NCBI GenBank assembly: GCA_965116465.1
Contig: OZ220687.1
Span: 2,666,001-2,730,000 of the forward strand
Source: VXNF01 sp965116465
GTDB taxonomy: Bacteria; Actinomycetota; Acidimicrobiia; Acidimicrobiales; CATQHL01
Reading direction: 5' to 3'
DNA length: 64,000 nucleotides
Part shown: positions 35,345 through 43,849 of the stretch, piece by piece
Layout of the letters: each line of letters begins with the position of its first letter
Numbering within the stretch: position 1 is the stretch's first letter
Translations under genes and position numbers: made by a program
The notes under the pieces: generated by a model
Told to the model about the DNA's origin: nothing
What the model saw: only the letters and a program-made list of their open reading frames with translations
Databases searched by the model: none

Positions 35345-36262
35345 TTGACCTCCATCGGCATGCGCCCGACGATGCGCCAGCTGGAGTATCTGGTGGCGCT
35401 GGACACCCACGGCCACGTGGGCCGGGCCGCGGCGGCCTGCTTCGTCACCCAGCCGACGCTGAGCGCCCAGATCCGCGAGCTCGAGAAGCACGTGGGGGTT
35501 GCCGTGACCGAGCGGGTCGGGCGCGGCATCGCCGTCACCGCCGCAGGGCGGGAACTGGCCGCGCGGGCCAGGGTGATCCTGCAGGCGGCGGACGAGTTGC
35601 TGGAGTCGGCGCACCGCTCGGAGACCGAGTTGACCGGGCCGCTGCGAGTGGGGGCGATCCCCACGGTTGCGCCGTACCTGCTGGCGCGGGTTCTGCCGGC
35701 GGTGCGCGAGCGTCACCCGTCGGTGGAGGTGCATCTGCTGGAGTTGCAGACCGCGCCGCTGCTGGTGGCTCTGGCCGCCGCGGAGTTGGACCTCGGGCTC
35801 GTGGCGCTGCCCATCGAGGACGAGCGCTTCGACCACGAGGTCGTCCTGGTGGACCCGTTCCTGCTGGCGATGGCCCCCGACCACCGGCTTGCGAGCCAGT
35901 CCCACGTCTCGATGCGGGGCATCCGTGACGAGACGGTGCTGCTGCTGGAGGACGGTCATTGCCTGCGAGACCAGACGCTGGAGATCTGCGACCGGGCGGG
36001 TGCCCAGAACGACGGCGGTATCCAGGGCACCAGCCTGCACACCATCTGCCAGATGGTGGCGGCCGGCATGGGGGTGACGCTGCTGCCGTCCAGCGCCCGG
36101 CAGATCGAGGCCCGCGAGGGCACCGGCGTCGTGGTCCGGCACTTCAGTGACACCAAGCCCAGCCGTGAGGTGGCGCTGGCGTGGCGGAAGCTGGCACCGG
36201 CCGCGCCGCTCTACGAGGAGCTCGGCCGGGTCATGGCCGGTCGCCTCGCTGAGGCCGCCTGA
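35345..36262 (+). CDS. oxyR: LysR-family regulator, OxyR-like
   Basis: 305 residues. The N-terminal winged helix-turn-helix is MRQLEYLVALDTHGHVGRAAAACFVTQ (split as QLEYLV, HVGRAAAA, TQPTLSAQIRELE). The effector domain contains EDGHCLRDQTLEIC. The two Cys are nine residues apart and match the redox pair of E. coli OxyR (Cys199/Cys208), so it should sense peroxide by disulfide formation. I start at TTG 35345 because GGCGGAGG lies seven bases before; ATG 35360 or 35372 are alternatives. It follows a broken catalase gene, normally its main target. Confidence 0.85.
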   Translation: MTSIGMRPTMRQLEYLVALDTHGHVGRAAAACFVTQPTLSAQIRELEKHVGVAVTERVGRGIAVTAAGRELAARARVILQAADELLESAHRSETELTGPLRVGAIPTVAPYLLARVLPAVRERHPSVEVHLLELQTAPLLVALAAAELDLGLVALPIEDERFDHEVVLVDPFLLAMAPDHRLASQSHVSMRGIRDETVLLLEDGHCLRDQTLEICDRAGAQNDGGIQGTSLHTICQMVAAGMGVTLLPSSARQIEAREGTGVVVRHFSDTKPSREVALAWRKLAPAAPLYEELGRVMAGRLAEAA

Positions 36263-36352
36263 TTCCCCTCCCCGGAGCCGGTCCGGTCCGCCCTGGGTAC
36301 CATCGGGGCGGACCGGACCGGCGCTCCGTTTCCCACCAACGCCCACCGGCCT

Positions 36353-36429
36353 GCCCCCGTAGCTCAGTTGGACAGAGCAGGGACCTCCTAAGTCCAAGGC
36401 CGCAGGTTCGAATCCTGCCGGGGGCACCA
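36353..36429 (+). tRNA. tRNA-Arg (anticodon CCT)
   Basis: Cloverleaf readable by eye. The acceptor stem is 36353-36359 with 36419-36425 and the D-arm is GCTC/GAGC. The anticodon loop 36385-36391 has anticodon CCT at 36387-36389, with U33 before and A after. The T-arm is GCAGG/CCTGC around TTCGAAT. Discriminator A 36426 is followed by an encoded CCA 36427-36429. It reads AGG codons. It marks the left edge of an accessory stretch, as tRNA genes often do. Confidence 0.95.
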
Positions 36430-36557
36430 TTCAGGACCAAAAAACAGCCATTAACTTGGTATTATGTAGATGAAGTCAATTTGATTACCACTATCGATAC
36501 TGCGTTCGTCGTCGGTGCAGCGATGGTTGTCGGTGTGTGTTGTCCCGGGTGATGCTT

Positions 36558-36643
36558 GACACGTTGGCTCCGGTAGGTGTGTTACACATCTCGGACGCGG
36601 TTCCGGTAGCTGGGCGACACTGGCTCCGGTAGCTGTGTTACAC
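36558..36643. repeat. Three degenerate copies of a 22-bp repeat
   Basis: Copies at 36566-36587, 36599-36620 and 36622-36643 share a core GGYTCCGGTAGSTG followed by KTTACAC or GCGACAC. The first and third extend leftwards through GACAC. They probably are ends of a lost insertion sequence lying just outside the IS3-type remnant. The rest of the 229-base gap after the tRNA (36430-36557) is AT-rich, and I see no gene in it. Confidence 0.6.
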
Positions 36644-36658
36644 CGCGATGGTCTGAGC

Positions 36659-37468
36659 TTCCCCCCGTTGGGTTGACACGTGGTTTATGCGGCTTGGTCT
36701 AGTTGGTGTGTCGGTCGGTGTTGGTCCTCCCATTCTGTCGGCGTGGCGTAGTTGAGGCTGGAGTGGAGTCGCTGGGTGTTGTAGCGGCACAGCCAGGCGA
36801 AGATCTCTCGTCGGGCCTGGTCGCGGGTGGCGAAGCGGCGCCGGGCGACGAGTTCGCGTTTGAGGCTGGCGAAGAACGACTCGACGACGCTGTTGTCCCA
36901 GCAGTTCCCGACCCGGCCCGCCGATTGGCGCATCTGGTGGCGCGCCAGGGCGGCGGTGTGCTCCCCGGAGAGATACTGAGGGCCCCTGTCGGAGTGAAAC
37001 ACGATGCCGGCGGTGCGCCCACCACGGGCTGCTGTGGCCATCTCCAAGGCGTCGAGGACGAGGCGGGCGCGCATGTCGGCGGCCATGGCGTAGCCCAACA
37101 GGCGTCGGGATCCCACATCCAGCACCACCGCCAGGTGCAGCCAACCCTCGGCGGTGGCGACGAAGGTGATGTCGCCGGCCCAGACGATGTCGGGGTGACC
37201 GGGACCGAAGTCTCGGCGCACCAGATCTGCCGGAGCAGCGTGGGAGCCGCCGGCGGGCCTGGCGAACCCAGTTCCCCAGATTCGTCTCCCCGATCCCCAG
37301 ATCCCGCGCCACCGAGGCGATCGACCGGTCACCGTCGAGGACCAACGCCACCGCGTCAGCCTTGAACTCCTTCGTGAACCGCCGCCGAGTCCTCCCCGAC
37401 GGCGGGGTGTGTTCCTGCATCACAGACATGACTACCTCCTAATCGAGGTGTCAACCCAACAGGGGGAA
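36659..37468 (-). mobile_element. IS3-family element, internally deleted, with intact terminal inverted repeats
   Basis: 810 bp bounded by 21-bp inverted repeats at 36659-36679 and 37448-37468 that match at 20 of 21 positions. Full IS3-type elements are about 1.2-1.5 kb. This one keeps the start of orfA and the catalytic half of orfB only. No clear target duplication is visible. It could be mobilised in trans if a full-length relative exists in the genome. Confidence 0.8.
36685..37429 (-). pseudogene. IS3-type transposase, fused remnant of OrfA start and OrfB catalytic core
   Basis: From ATG 37429 the OrfA helix-turn-helix is seen (RRRFTKEFKADAVALVL, SIASVARDLGIGETNLGNWV). In another frame the OrfB integrase core follows from APADLVRRDFGPG onward, with the DDE residues in VWAGDITFV, FHSDRGPQY and VVESFFASLK, and the usual end YNTQRLHSSLNYATP. 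The end of OrfA and the first about 100 residues of OrfB are missing, and the two parts are out of frame. Production of a working transposase is therefore unlikely. Confidence 0.85.
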
Positions 37469-37483
37469 CCTCACCGGTGAGGC

Positions 37484-40400
37484 TCACTCCAGCGCGAAAC
37501 GGATGTAGTAGCCCGTCGCATCGTCCTCCAACGCCTTCACACGGACGTAGTAGGTGCCGGCGTCGATGGTGATCTTGAGCCACTCGATGTAGATTTGGTC
37601 CTTGTTGGGGTCCAGCGGCGGACCGGCTGTGCCCACCACATTGCCGTCGGCGTCCTCCAGCGTGACCTTCAGTTCGATGCTTTGGTCGCGCACCCCTAGG
37701 CCCAGCTCGTAGCGCGATGTGGTGGTGAAGGTGTAGTAGTCCACCGCGTCGCCGTTGGCGCGGTCCAGGGACTTGTTCCTGAAGTACTGGCGCCCCTTGG
37801 ACGGGGACTGGTCACCCAAAGACACTGCGCCGTCGCGGGTCGCGTCGGGGTCCTCGATCACGTCGGTGACGGTGATGTCCACCGTCGCGGTCGCCGTGGC
37901 GCCGTTGCTGTCGTCGGCCTGCACCGTGAGAGCATGCGAGGGGGCGGACTCGAAGTCCAACGCAGCGGCCACGGTGATGGCTCCGCTGCTGGAGATGGCG
38001 AACTTGCCGTCGCTGTTGCCGGACTCGATGGTGTAGGTCAACGAGTCGTTGTCGCCGTCGCTGGCCGACACGGTGCCGACGGTGTCGCCCACGGCGGCGT
38101 CCTCGGCTATGGAGAAGCTGTAGGAGGAGCTGCCGAACTCGGGCGCCGCGTTGCAGGCGGACGTGTCTGCGGTCAGTTCATCAGAGGCCTCGCCCCAGTC
38201 CGCGGTGTGGGCGGTGCCGTCACCGAAGGCGCTGACCCGGAACCGGTAGCTGGCGCCGCACACAAGTCCCGTCACCGTGTGCGAAGTCCCAGTCACTGCG
38301 TCGCTGGCCGCCGTCCACTCCGTCGCCGTCTCCTGGCGGTACTCGACCCTGTAATTGGCCGCGCCAACAACCGCGCCCCAGCTCAACGCCACACCGGTGC
38401 GAGTCGCGGTCCCCGCACCCAACCCCGCCGGGGCCGCCGGCGGAACGAGCGACAGTTTGAAGCGCAGGTAGTAGCCCGTGGCCCCGTCCTCGGTCGCTTC
38501 CACGCGTATGTAATGGGTGCCGGGCTCGAGGGTGATCCTGAGCCACTCGATGTAGATTTGGTCCTTGTTGGGGTCCAGCGGCGGACCGGCTGTGCCCACC
38601 ACATTGCCGTCGGCGTCCTCCAGCGTGACCTTCAGTTCGATGCTTTGGTCGCGCACCCCTAGGCCCAGCTCGTAGCGCGATGTGGTGGTGAAGGTGTAGT
38701 AGTCCACCGCGTCGCCGTTGGCGCGGTCCAGGGACTTGTTCCTGAAGTACTGGCGCCCCTTGGACGGGGACTGGTCACCCAAAGACACTGCGCCGTCGCG
38801 GGTCGCGTCGGGGTCCTCGATCACGTCGGTGACGGTGATGTCCACCGTCGCGGTCGCCGTGGCGCCGTTGCTGTCGTCGGCCTGCACCGTGAGAGCATGC
38901 GAGGGGGCGGACTCGAAGTCCAACGCAGCGGCCACGGTGATGGCTCCGCTGCTGGAGATGGCGAACTTGCCGTCGCTGTTGCCGGACTCGATGGTGTAGG
39001 TCAACGAGTCGTTGTCGCCGTCGCTGGCCGACACGGTGCCGACGGTGTCGCCCACGGCGGCGTCCTCGGCTATGGAGAAGCTGTAGGAGGAGCTGCCGAA
39101 CTCGGGCGCCGCGTTGCAGGCGGACGTGTCTGCGGTCAGTTCATCAGAGGCCTCGCCCCAGTCCGCGGTGTGGGCGGTGCCGTCACCGAAGGCGCTGACC
39201 CGGAACCGGTAGCTGGCGCCGCACACAAGTCCCGTCACCGTGTGCGAAGTCCCAGTCACTGCGTCGCTGGCCGCCGTCCACTCCGTCGCCGTCTCCTGGC
39301 GGTACTCGACCCTGTAATTGGCCGCGCCAACAACCGCGCCCCAGCTCAACGCCACACCGGTGCGAGTCGCGGTCCCCGCACCCAACCCCGCCGGGGCCGC
39401 CGGCGCGGTGCTCGGCGTGCTGGTCTCAGCCGCCGTGGTGGCCTCGGTGGTTGCCGGCTCGCTGTGGCCCCCCAGGTTCAGAGCCAGCACGTGATACTCG
39501 TAGGCCGTTGCCGGCGACAGGCCGGTATCGGTGACCGTCAGGGTGTCAGCGTCGAGTTCGGCGACCGAGACGAACTGCTCGGGAGGGTCGGCGTCGCGCA
39601 CCCGGCGCGCCACCACGTAGCCGGTCACCGTGTCGTCGTCGGCGGATTCCCAGCTCAGCGTCACCGATGTGCCATCGACCGACGCCTGCAGGTTGGCGGG
39701 CGGCTCCGGTGAGGGCGGGAGGGTTAGGCCCGACGTCACTTCTGAGGACGCGCCGGTTCTGGTTCCTTGCACCGCCGTGACCCGGTAGTCGTAGACCACG
39801 CCCGCCGTCACCTCGGTGTCGGTGTAGGAATTGGTCGTGCTGGTCCCGACCTGCCGGTAGTTTCCCTCTCCTTGCGGGCGGCGCAGCACCCGGTAGGTGG
39901 TTGCCCGCGCGGCGGCGTCCCAGGTCAACTCCACCCGGTCGTCGTAGCCCCGGGCCTTGAGCCCCGTCAGGCTGTCAGCCTGGCCCGGTGAGCGCGTCTG
40001 CCGGAGCGAGGATGAGGGCGAGGATGACGAGTCCTCGTGCACGGTGAGCAGGAACCACGCAGCCGCGCTCAGGCCGGGGCCGCGGTCGTTCGCCGTTACC
40101 CACAACAGGTAGTTCCCGACGTCGCCGGCCTGCGGCGTCCCCGAGAAGGTGCGCGTCGAAGTATTGAAGCTCAGCCAATCCGGCATCACGTTCAACTTCC
40201 CGTAGTAGTTGTGAGTGACCCACCGGCCCGCCTGATAGTGCAGCGTGTCTCCCTCTGCGTCGTGGAACGTGTTGGCGGGGACGGTGTAGCTGTAGAGCTG
40301 CCCGGTCCGGGCGCGCTGGCTGGGGACGCGCTTGGCCAGCACCGGATCGCTCGCGGTGTTCGTCACCGTGACCGGCAGTTCGGCTTTGCCGGCATGGAAC

Positions 40401-42241
40401 AGGCTGCCGCATTGGAAGGCCGTGCCGCGCAACAGGCGTCCACAGTGATGCAAGGTCGTGTGCTGGTCGCCGGCGCTGCGGTGGTACTTCCCCTTCACTG
40501 TCACCACCGCGCCCGTGTTCCAGTTCGAGGTGGTCAACGTGACCCTCGTGGGACTGATGGACACCTTCTTCGGGCCACGCGCCGAGACGGCGTAGTTGGG
40601 CATGTCCGATGTGGGCCAGATGCGCACGACCACGTTTTGGCTTGGCTCTTTGTCCAGCTTGACCCGGTAGGTTGCCGTACCGTCCTCGGCCAGAGTCAGC
40701 TCCAGTGGATCGAGTACGAGGCTGCGCAGGTGCGGGTTCGGCGTCGTATTCGTGATCTCGCGTTCGAAGCCGAGCACGTCGTTGCCGGCAGCGTCTTCCA
40801 GCGGGTCCGAGCCGGGCTTCGTGTAGGTGACGGTCACCTCCTCGTCATGGTTGACCGCTGTGTCGAGCGTCAGCGTCAGCGTTTCGCCGCTGATCGTCAC
40901 CGGGTCCGTCGAGGCGAGGCTCCGGGTGCTTTCCTCCACCGTCACGTCAAAGGCGGACTCTGCCGGCACCGAGCCGCTCTTGAGTTCCTCGTCGAAGGTC
41001 AGCTCCAGCGTGGCGCCGTTGACCGTCCCGGACAGAGCCTTGGGCGGCGCCACGTCGGTCGCCGCCGTCAGCTTGAGCGCCACGGTCATCTTGTCACCGG
41101 CGGTCACCTCGTCCCAGGGAACCATTGAGTTGGGCCACCCGTAGTACCCGTGCGTGTACACGCCGTCCTGGAAGACCAGCTCCGTGTCGCCGAGCACCAG
41201 CGTCCAGTTCTTCGCCGCAGGGTTAGGGTCGTCCTCGAAGCCCAGGGCGAAGAGGTTCCTGCCCGGGAAGTCCCACAAGAGCTCGAACAGGAACGGGATT
41301 TCGTAGTCGGTGCTTTTATGAGTGAACGAGGTCGAGGACAACTTCCCCGTGCCTGAGTTCGGGTGGTAGCCCAGCCTTGGGTCGCGCCTTCCAAAGGTGA
41401 GGCATGAGGTCCAGAACGCGTCGGCGACCGTTGCCGGGCAGGGGCCGGATACGTTCGCCACCGCCCGGTCTGTGAAGTTCCGCACCTGATTGCCGGAGGG
41501 GTTCTGGAGGCGCTCACGGTGGTACCGATCGGCTACGTGGCCTCCGCCGGGCGCGGTGTAGCCCACAGTCACCGACTCGCCCTGAATGGTCGCCTCGGCC
41601 ACGGTGAGCGTGACGACGGCGTCGCTGACGGTCACCGACTCCACGGCGCGCTTGCGGCCGTTCACCTTCACCGTGAAGCTGTCGGCGGGTGGCACCCCGG
41701 ATTCCTTCAAGTCCTCGTCGAAGGTGAGCGTCAGCGTCTTGTCGGTGATCGTCGGCGGATGGTGCAAGCTCAGAAACGGTCGACGATGGTTGTCTCGCTC
41801 GTCGTCGGTGATTGTGAGGGTCAGGTCGTCGGGGCCGTCCACCCCAGCGGTGTTGGAGGCCGCGCCGCTCACCGTCACGGTGCGCTTACCCGTGTAGGTG
41901 CTGTCGTCGGACGCGGTGATGGTCACCGTTCCGGTGCTGGAGGTATTACCGATGGCGATCGTCAGCGTCGTGTTGGCGCTGAGAGTTGTCGTGTCGGTGG
42001 GATCCACCGACACGACGATGGTTGTTGCGGCGGTGGATGTCCCGCTCAGGGTGGCGGTGACAGTGGTTGAATCGCCCTCCGTGATGGAGTCGGCGTCTAG
42101 GGCCAGAGTGACGACGGGCAAGTCTGTAGCATGGGCAGGCGTCGTCGCCACGGTTGCCACCAGTAGGGAGGCAAAGAGGGCCAGTGCCAGCGCGGGCGCG
42201 CTCAGGGCCTTGCAACGGTTCCGCTGGCCGAAGTCGGTCAT
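37484..42241 (-). CDS. Large secreted repeat protein: Calx-beta-like, SwmB, cadherin, FN3 and PPC-like domains
   Basis: 1585 residues. A signal peptide precedes ATPAHATDLP. Then come a Calx-beta-like domain (SITEGDSTTVTATL), SwmB-type domains (LTLTFDEDLKESG; LELTFDEELKSGSV), a cadherin/Ig-like region (DAEGDTLHY, FSGTPQAGD), two fibronectin-III domains, and twice the set FN3 - cadherin-like (FSIAEDAAVGDTVGTV) - PPC-like C-terminal domain. No sorting motif or membrane anchor is seen at the C-terminus, so it is secreted or held non-covalently. ATG 42241 has AGGAGG upstream. Likely role is adhesion or matrix contact, inferred from domains. It sits between two IS remnants and has the look of island cargo. 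Confidence 0.85.
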   Translation of the reverse strand: MTDFGQRNRCKALSAPALALALFASLLVATVATTPAHATDLPVVTLALDADSITEGDSTTVTATLSGTSTAATTIVVSVDPTDTTTLSANTTLTIAIGNTSSTGTVTITASDDSTYTGKRTVTVSGAASNTAGVDGPDDLTLTITDDERDNHRRPFLSLHHPPTITDKTLTLTFDEDLKESGVPPADSFTVKVNGRKRAVESVTVSDAVVTLTVAEATIQGESVTVGYTAPGGGHVADRYHRERLQNPSGNQVRNFTDRAVANVSGPCPATVADAFWTSCLTFGRRDPRLGYHPNSGTGKLSSTSFTHKSTDYEIPFLFELLWDFPGRNLFALGFEDDPNPAAKNWTLVLGDTELVFQDGVYTHGYYGWPNSMVPWDEVTAGDKMTVALKLTAATDVAPPKALSGTVNGATLELTFDEELKSGSVPAESAFDVTVEESTRSLASTDPVTISGETLTLTLDTAVNHDEEVTVTYTKPGSDPLEDAAGNDVLGFEREITNTTPNPHLRSLVLDPLELTLAEDGTATYRVKLDKEPSQNVVVRIWPTSDMPNYAVSARGPKKVSISPTRVTLTTSNWNTGAVVTVKGKYHRSAGDQHTTLHHCGRLLRGTAFQCGSLFHAGKAELPVTVTNTASDPVLAKRVPSQRARTGQLYSYTVPANTFHDAEGDTLHYQAGRWVTHNYYGKLNVMPDWLSFNTSTRTFSGTPQAGDVGNYLLWVTANDRGPGLSAAAWFLLTVHEDSSSSPSSSLRQTRSPGQADSLTGLKARGYDDRVELTWDAAARATTYRVLRRPQGEGNYRQVGTSTTNSYTDTEVTAGVVYDYRVTAVQGTRTGASSEVTSGLTLPPSPEPPANLQASVDGTSVTLSWESADDDTVTGYVVARRVRDADPPEQFVSVAELDADTLTVTDTGLSPATAYEYHVLALNLGGHSEPATTEATTAAETSTPSTAPAAPAGLGAGTATRTGVALSWGAVVGAANYRVEYRQETATEWTAASDAVTGTSHTVTGLVCGASYRFRVSAFGDGTAHTADWGEASDELTADTSACNAAPEFGSSSYSFSIAEDAAVGDTVGTVSASDGDNDSLTYTIESGNSDGKFAISSSGAITVAAALDFESAPSHALTVQADDSNGATATATVDITVTDVIEDPDATRDGAVSLGDQSPSKGRQYFRNKSLDRANGDAVDYYTFTTTSRYELGLGVRDQSIELKVTLEDADGNVVGTAGPPLDPNKDQIYIEWLRITLEPGTHYIRVEATEDGATGYYLRFKLSLVPPAAPAGLGAGTATRTGVALSWGAVVGAANYRVEYRQETATEWTAASDAVTGTSHTVTGLVCGASYRFRVSAFGDGTAHTADWGEASDELTADTSACNAAPEFGSSSYSFSIAEDAAVGDTVGTVSASDGDNDSLTYTIESGNSDGKFAISSSGAITVAAALDFESAPSHALTVQADDSNGATATATVDITVTDVIEDPDATRDGAVSLGDQSPSKGRQYFRNKSLDRANGDAVDYYTFTTTSRYELGLGVRDQSIELKVTLEDADGNVVGTAGPPLDPNKDQIYIEWLKITIDAGTYYVRVKALEDDATGYYIRFALE
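37576..38442 (-). repeat. Exact 867-bp duplication, C-terminal copy
   Basis: Matches 38539-39405 with a 963-base offset; I noticed no difference over the block. Covers FN3, cadherin-like and most of the PPC-like domain. Flanking bases diverge on both sides. Confidence 0.85.
38539..39405 (-). repeat. Exact 867-bp duplication, N-terminal copy
   Basis: Partner of 37576-38442. The identity at third codon positions indicates a recent duplication or continuing gene conversion. Confidence 0.85.
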
Positions 42242-42418
42242 TGTTTCTGCTTTCCTCCTGTGCAGCGATATGACAACCGGGACATCCTCGCCCCATCCAA
42301 GGTGCCGGGCCGTCAACTGCGCACAGACACTAGCACCGCGGACAAGAGTTGTGTTAAGAGCACAGCATCTGTAGACACGTATGAGCAGATCCACATTGCT
42401 TACGCAGCAGCTGATGGC

Positions 42419-42884
42419 GATCACTGAAATTCCCCACTTCTGATCACTGGAATTCCCCACCCTGGGGGTCCACCCGTTGGGGGTGGGGCTCCTGTGTGCT
42501 GGGCGTTGCGAGACGTTCAGCGAGCACGGGAGCCCCGCCGAGATGATCACTCAGGGAGAGGGAGTGGAGATTCACGTACTGAAGAAGCAGGGCTGGTCGA
42601 TCTCGGCGATCGCCCGGCATGTGGGGGTGGATCGCAAGACGGTGCGGGCGCATCTGGCCGGGGTGCGGGAGGCGGGGGTGCGCCGCAGCAGCGCGGTGGA
42701 CCGGTTCGATGCGATCGAGGCCTATGTGCGGCGCCGGTTGGGCGATGACGCGCATGTGCGGGCGACGGTGCTGTTCGGCGAGGTGGCGGCGTTGGGCTAT
42801 CCGGCGTCGTATCCGACGTTCGTGCGCCGAGGTCGCCGATGTCCGTGTGCGCCGCATCGGCGAGGTCGCCTGCACGGTCGCTGA
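42419..42884 (+). mobile_element. IS21-family left-end remnant
   Basis: Two 19-bp direct repeats, 42419-42437 and 42442-42460, differ at one base (GATCACTG-A/G-AATTCCCCAC). They precede the truncated istA, as the multiple end repeats of IS21 elements do. The right half, istB and the right end are missing. The region between the surface-protein start (42241) and this element (42242-42418) holds only the surface gene's ribosome-binding site and AT-rich promoter-like sequence. Confidence 0.65.
42543..42884 (+). pseudogene. Truncated IstA (IS21-family transposase) N-terminus
   Basis: 113 codons. The N-terminal helix-turn-helix is typical of IstA: VEIHVLKKQGWSISAIARHVGVDRKTVRAHLAG (read as KKQGWSISAIA, GVDRKTVRAHL). 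The usual VLFGEVAALGYPASYPTFVR segment follows, then sequence unrelated to IstA until the stop. The catalytic DDE domain is absent. The protein would normally be 400-500 residues. Confidence 0.8.
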
Positions 42885-42948
42885 GGCCGCCGCTGCCCGA
42901 CTCGTATTCGCACTAACGTCCGCCGCGTGAGGTCGAGGAGCGATCCGA

Positions 42949-43785
42949 GTGGTTCCTGATTTTGTGGCGGGCACCCCGTACGGGACCGCGTTCATTCTCT
43001 TCGTCGCCGTGTCCGCGTTCTGCTGGGTCATGTCGTTGCTGACGGGGGAGTTCTCGTGGGTGGATCGCCTCTGGTCGCTGGTCCCGCCGGCGTACTGCCT
43101 GATCGTCGCGGCCGATCTGGGTTTCCGGTCCGCCCGGGTCAACATCATGACCGCCCTGATCCTGATGTGGGGGGTGCGGTTGACGGCCAACTTCGCGGTG
43201 AAGGGCGGGTACCAGCCCGGCGGCGAGGACTACCGGTGGGCCTACATGCGCGGCAAGCTCAGCAAGCTGCAGTTCCAACTGGTGAACGTGACGTTCATCT
43301 GCCCCGGCCAGATGATCATCATCTGGCTCTTCACCTCGCCCGTCCACCAGGCGTGGCTGTTCTCCGACCAGCCGATCGGGTGGCTTGACTACCTGGCGAT
43401 CGTGGTGTTCCTGCTGCTGCTTGCAGGTGAGAGCGTCGCGGACGCGCAGATGCTGCGGTTCCAGAAGAACAAGCAGCGACGGCGCGAAGCGGGACTCCAG
43501 GTGGAGAGGCCGTTCATGGACGAGGGCCTGTTCCGGTTCAGCCGTCACCCCAACTACTTCTGCGAGATGGGGATGTGGGTGACCTTCTACCTCTTCGCCA
43601 TCTCCGCGTCGAACCAGGTGGCGCACTGGACGGGCCTCGGCTTCCTGCTGCTGATCGCGCTCTTCCAGGGCTCCATCAATCTCACCGAGGAGATCTCCGG
43701 CGGGAAGTACCCGGGCTACCGCGAATACCAGGCCACCGTTCCCAGAGTGGTGCCCATTCCCCTGCGCAGGTTGGTGGGGAGGTAG
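42949..43785 (+). CDS. DUF1295 integral membrane protein (steroid 5-alpha-reductase-like)
   Basis: 278 residues with six or seven hydrophobic segments. The C-terminal signature FRFSRHPNYFCEMGMWVTFY belongs to DUF1295 and steroid 5-alpha-reductase/isoprenylcysteine methyltransferase-like proteins that bind NADPH or SAM near this motif. The substrate is unknown; lipid or sterol reduction is often guessed. GTG 42949 with GGTCGAGGAG upstream places the start 65 bases after the IS21 remnant. It converges with the UGA-containing gene at 43850. Confidence 0.8.
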   Translation: MVPDFVAGTPYGTAFILFVAVSAFCWVMSLLTGEFSWVDRLWSLVPPAYCLIVAADLGFRSARVNIMTALILMWGVRLTANFAVKGGYQPGGEDYRWAYMRGKLSKLQFQLVNVTFICPGQMIIIWLFTSPVHQAWLFSDQPIGWLDYLAIVVFLLLLAGESVADAQMLRFQKNKQRRREAGLQVERPFMDEGLFRFSRHPNYFCEMGMWVTFYLFAISASNQVAHWTGLGFLLLIALFQGSINLTEEISGGKYPGYREYQATVPRVVPIPLRRLVGR

Positions 43786-43849
43786 AGGGCTCCGGCCCCG
43801 ATTGGCCGGCTCCCGCGGCAGCCTCCCGCGGGAACGGGCTCAGAAGGCG

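Noticed and set aside
36638..37429. A complete 263-residue transposase in one frame
   Set aside because: Only the first about 56 residues are OrfA-like. The rest of that frame is nonsense, and the real OrfB core is in another frame.
37576..39405. The repeated block as a CRISPR or satellite array
   Set aside because: The unit is 867 bp and fully coding, with two copies only. It is a protein-domain duplication.
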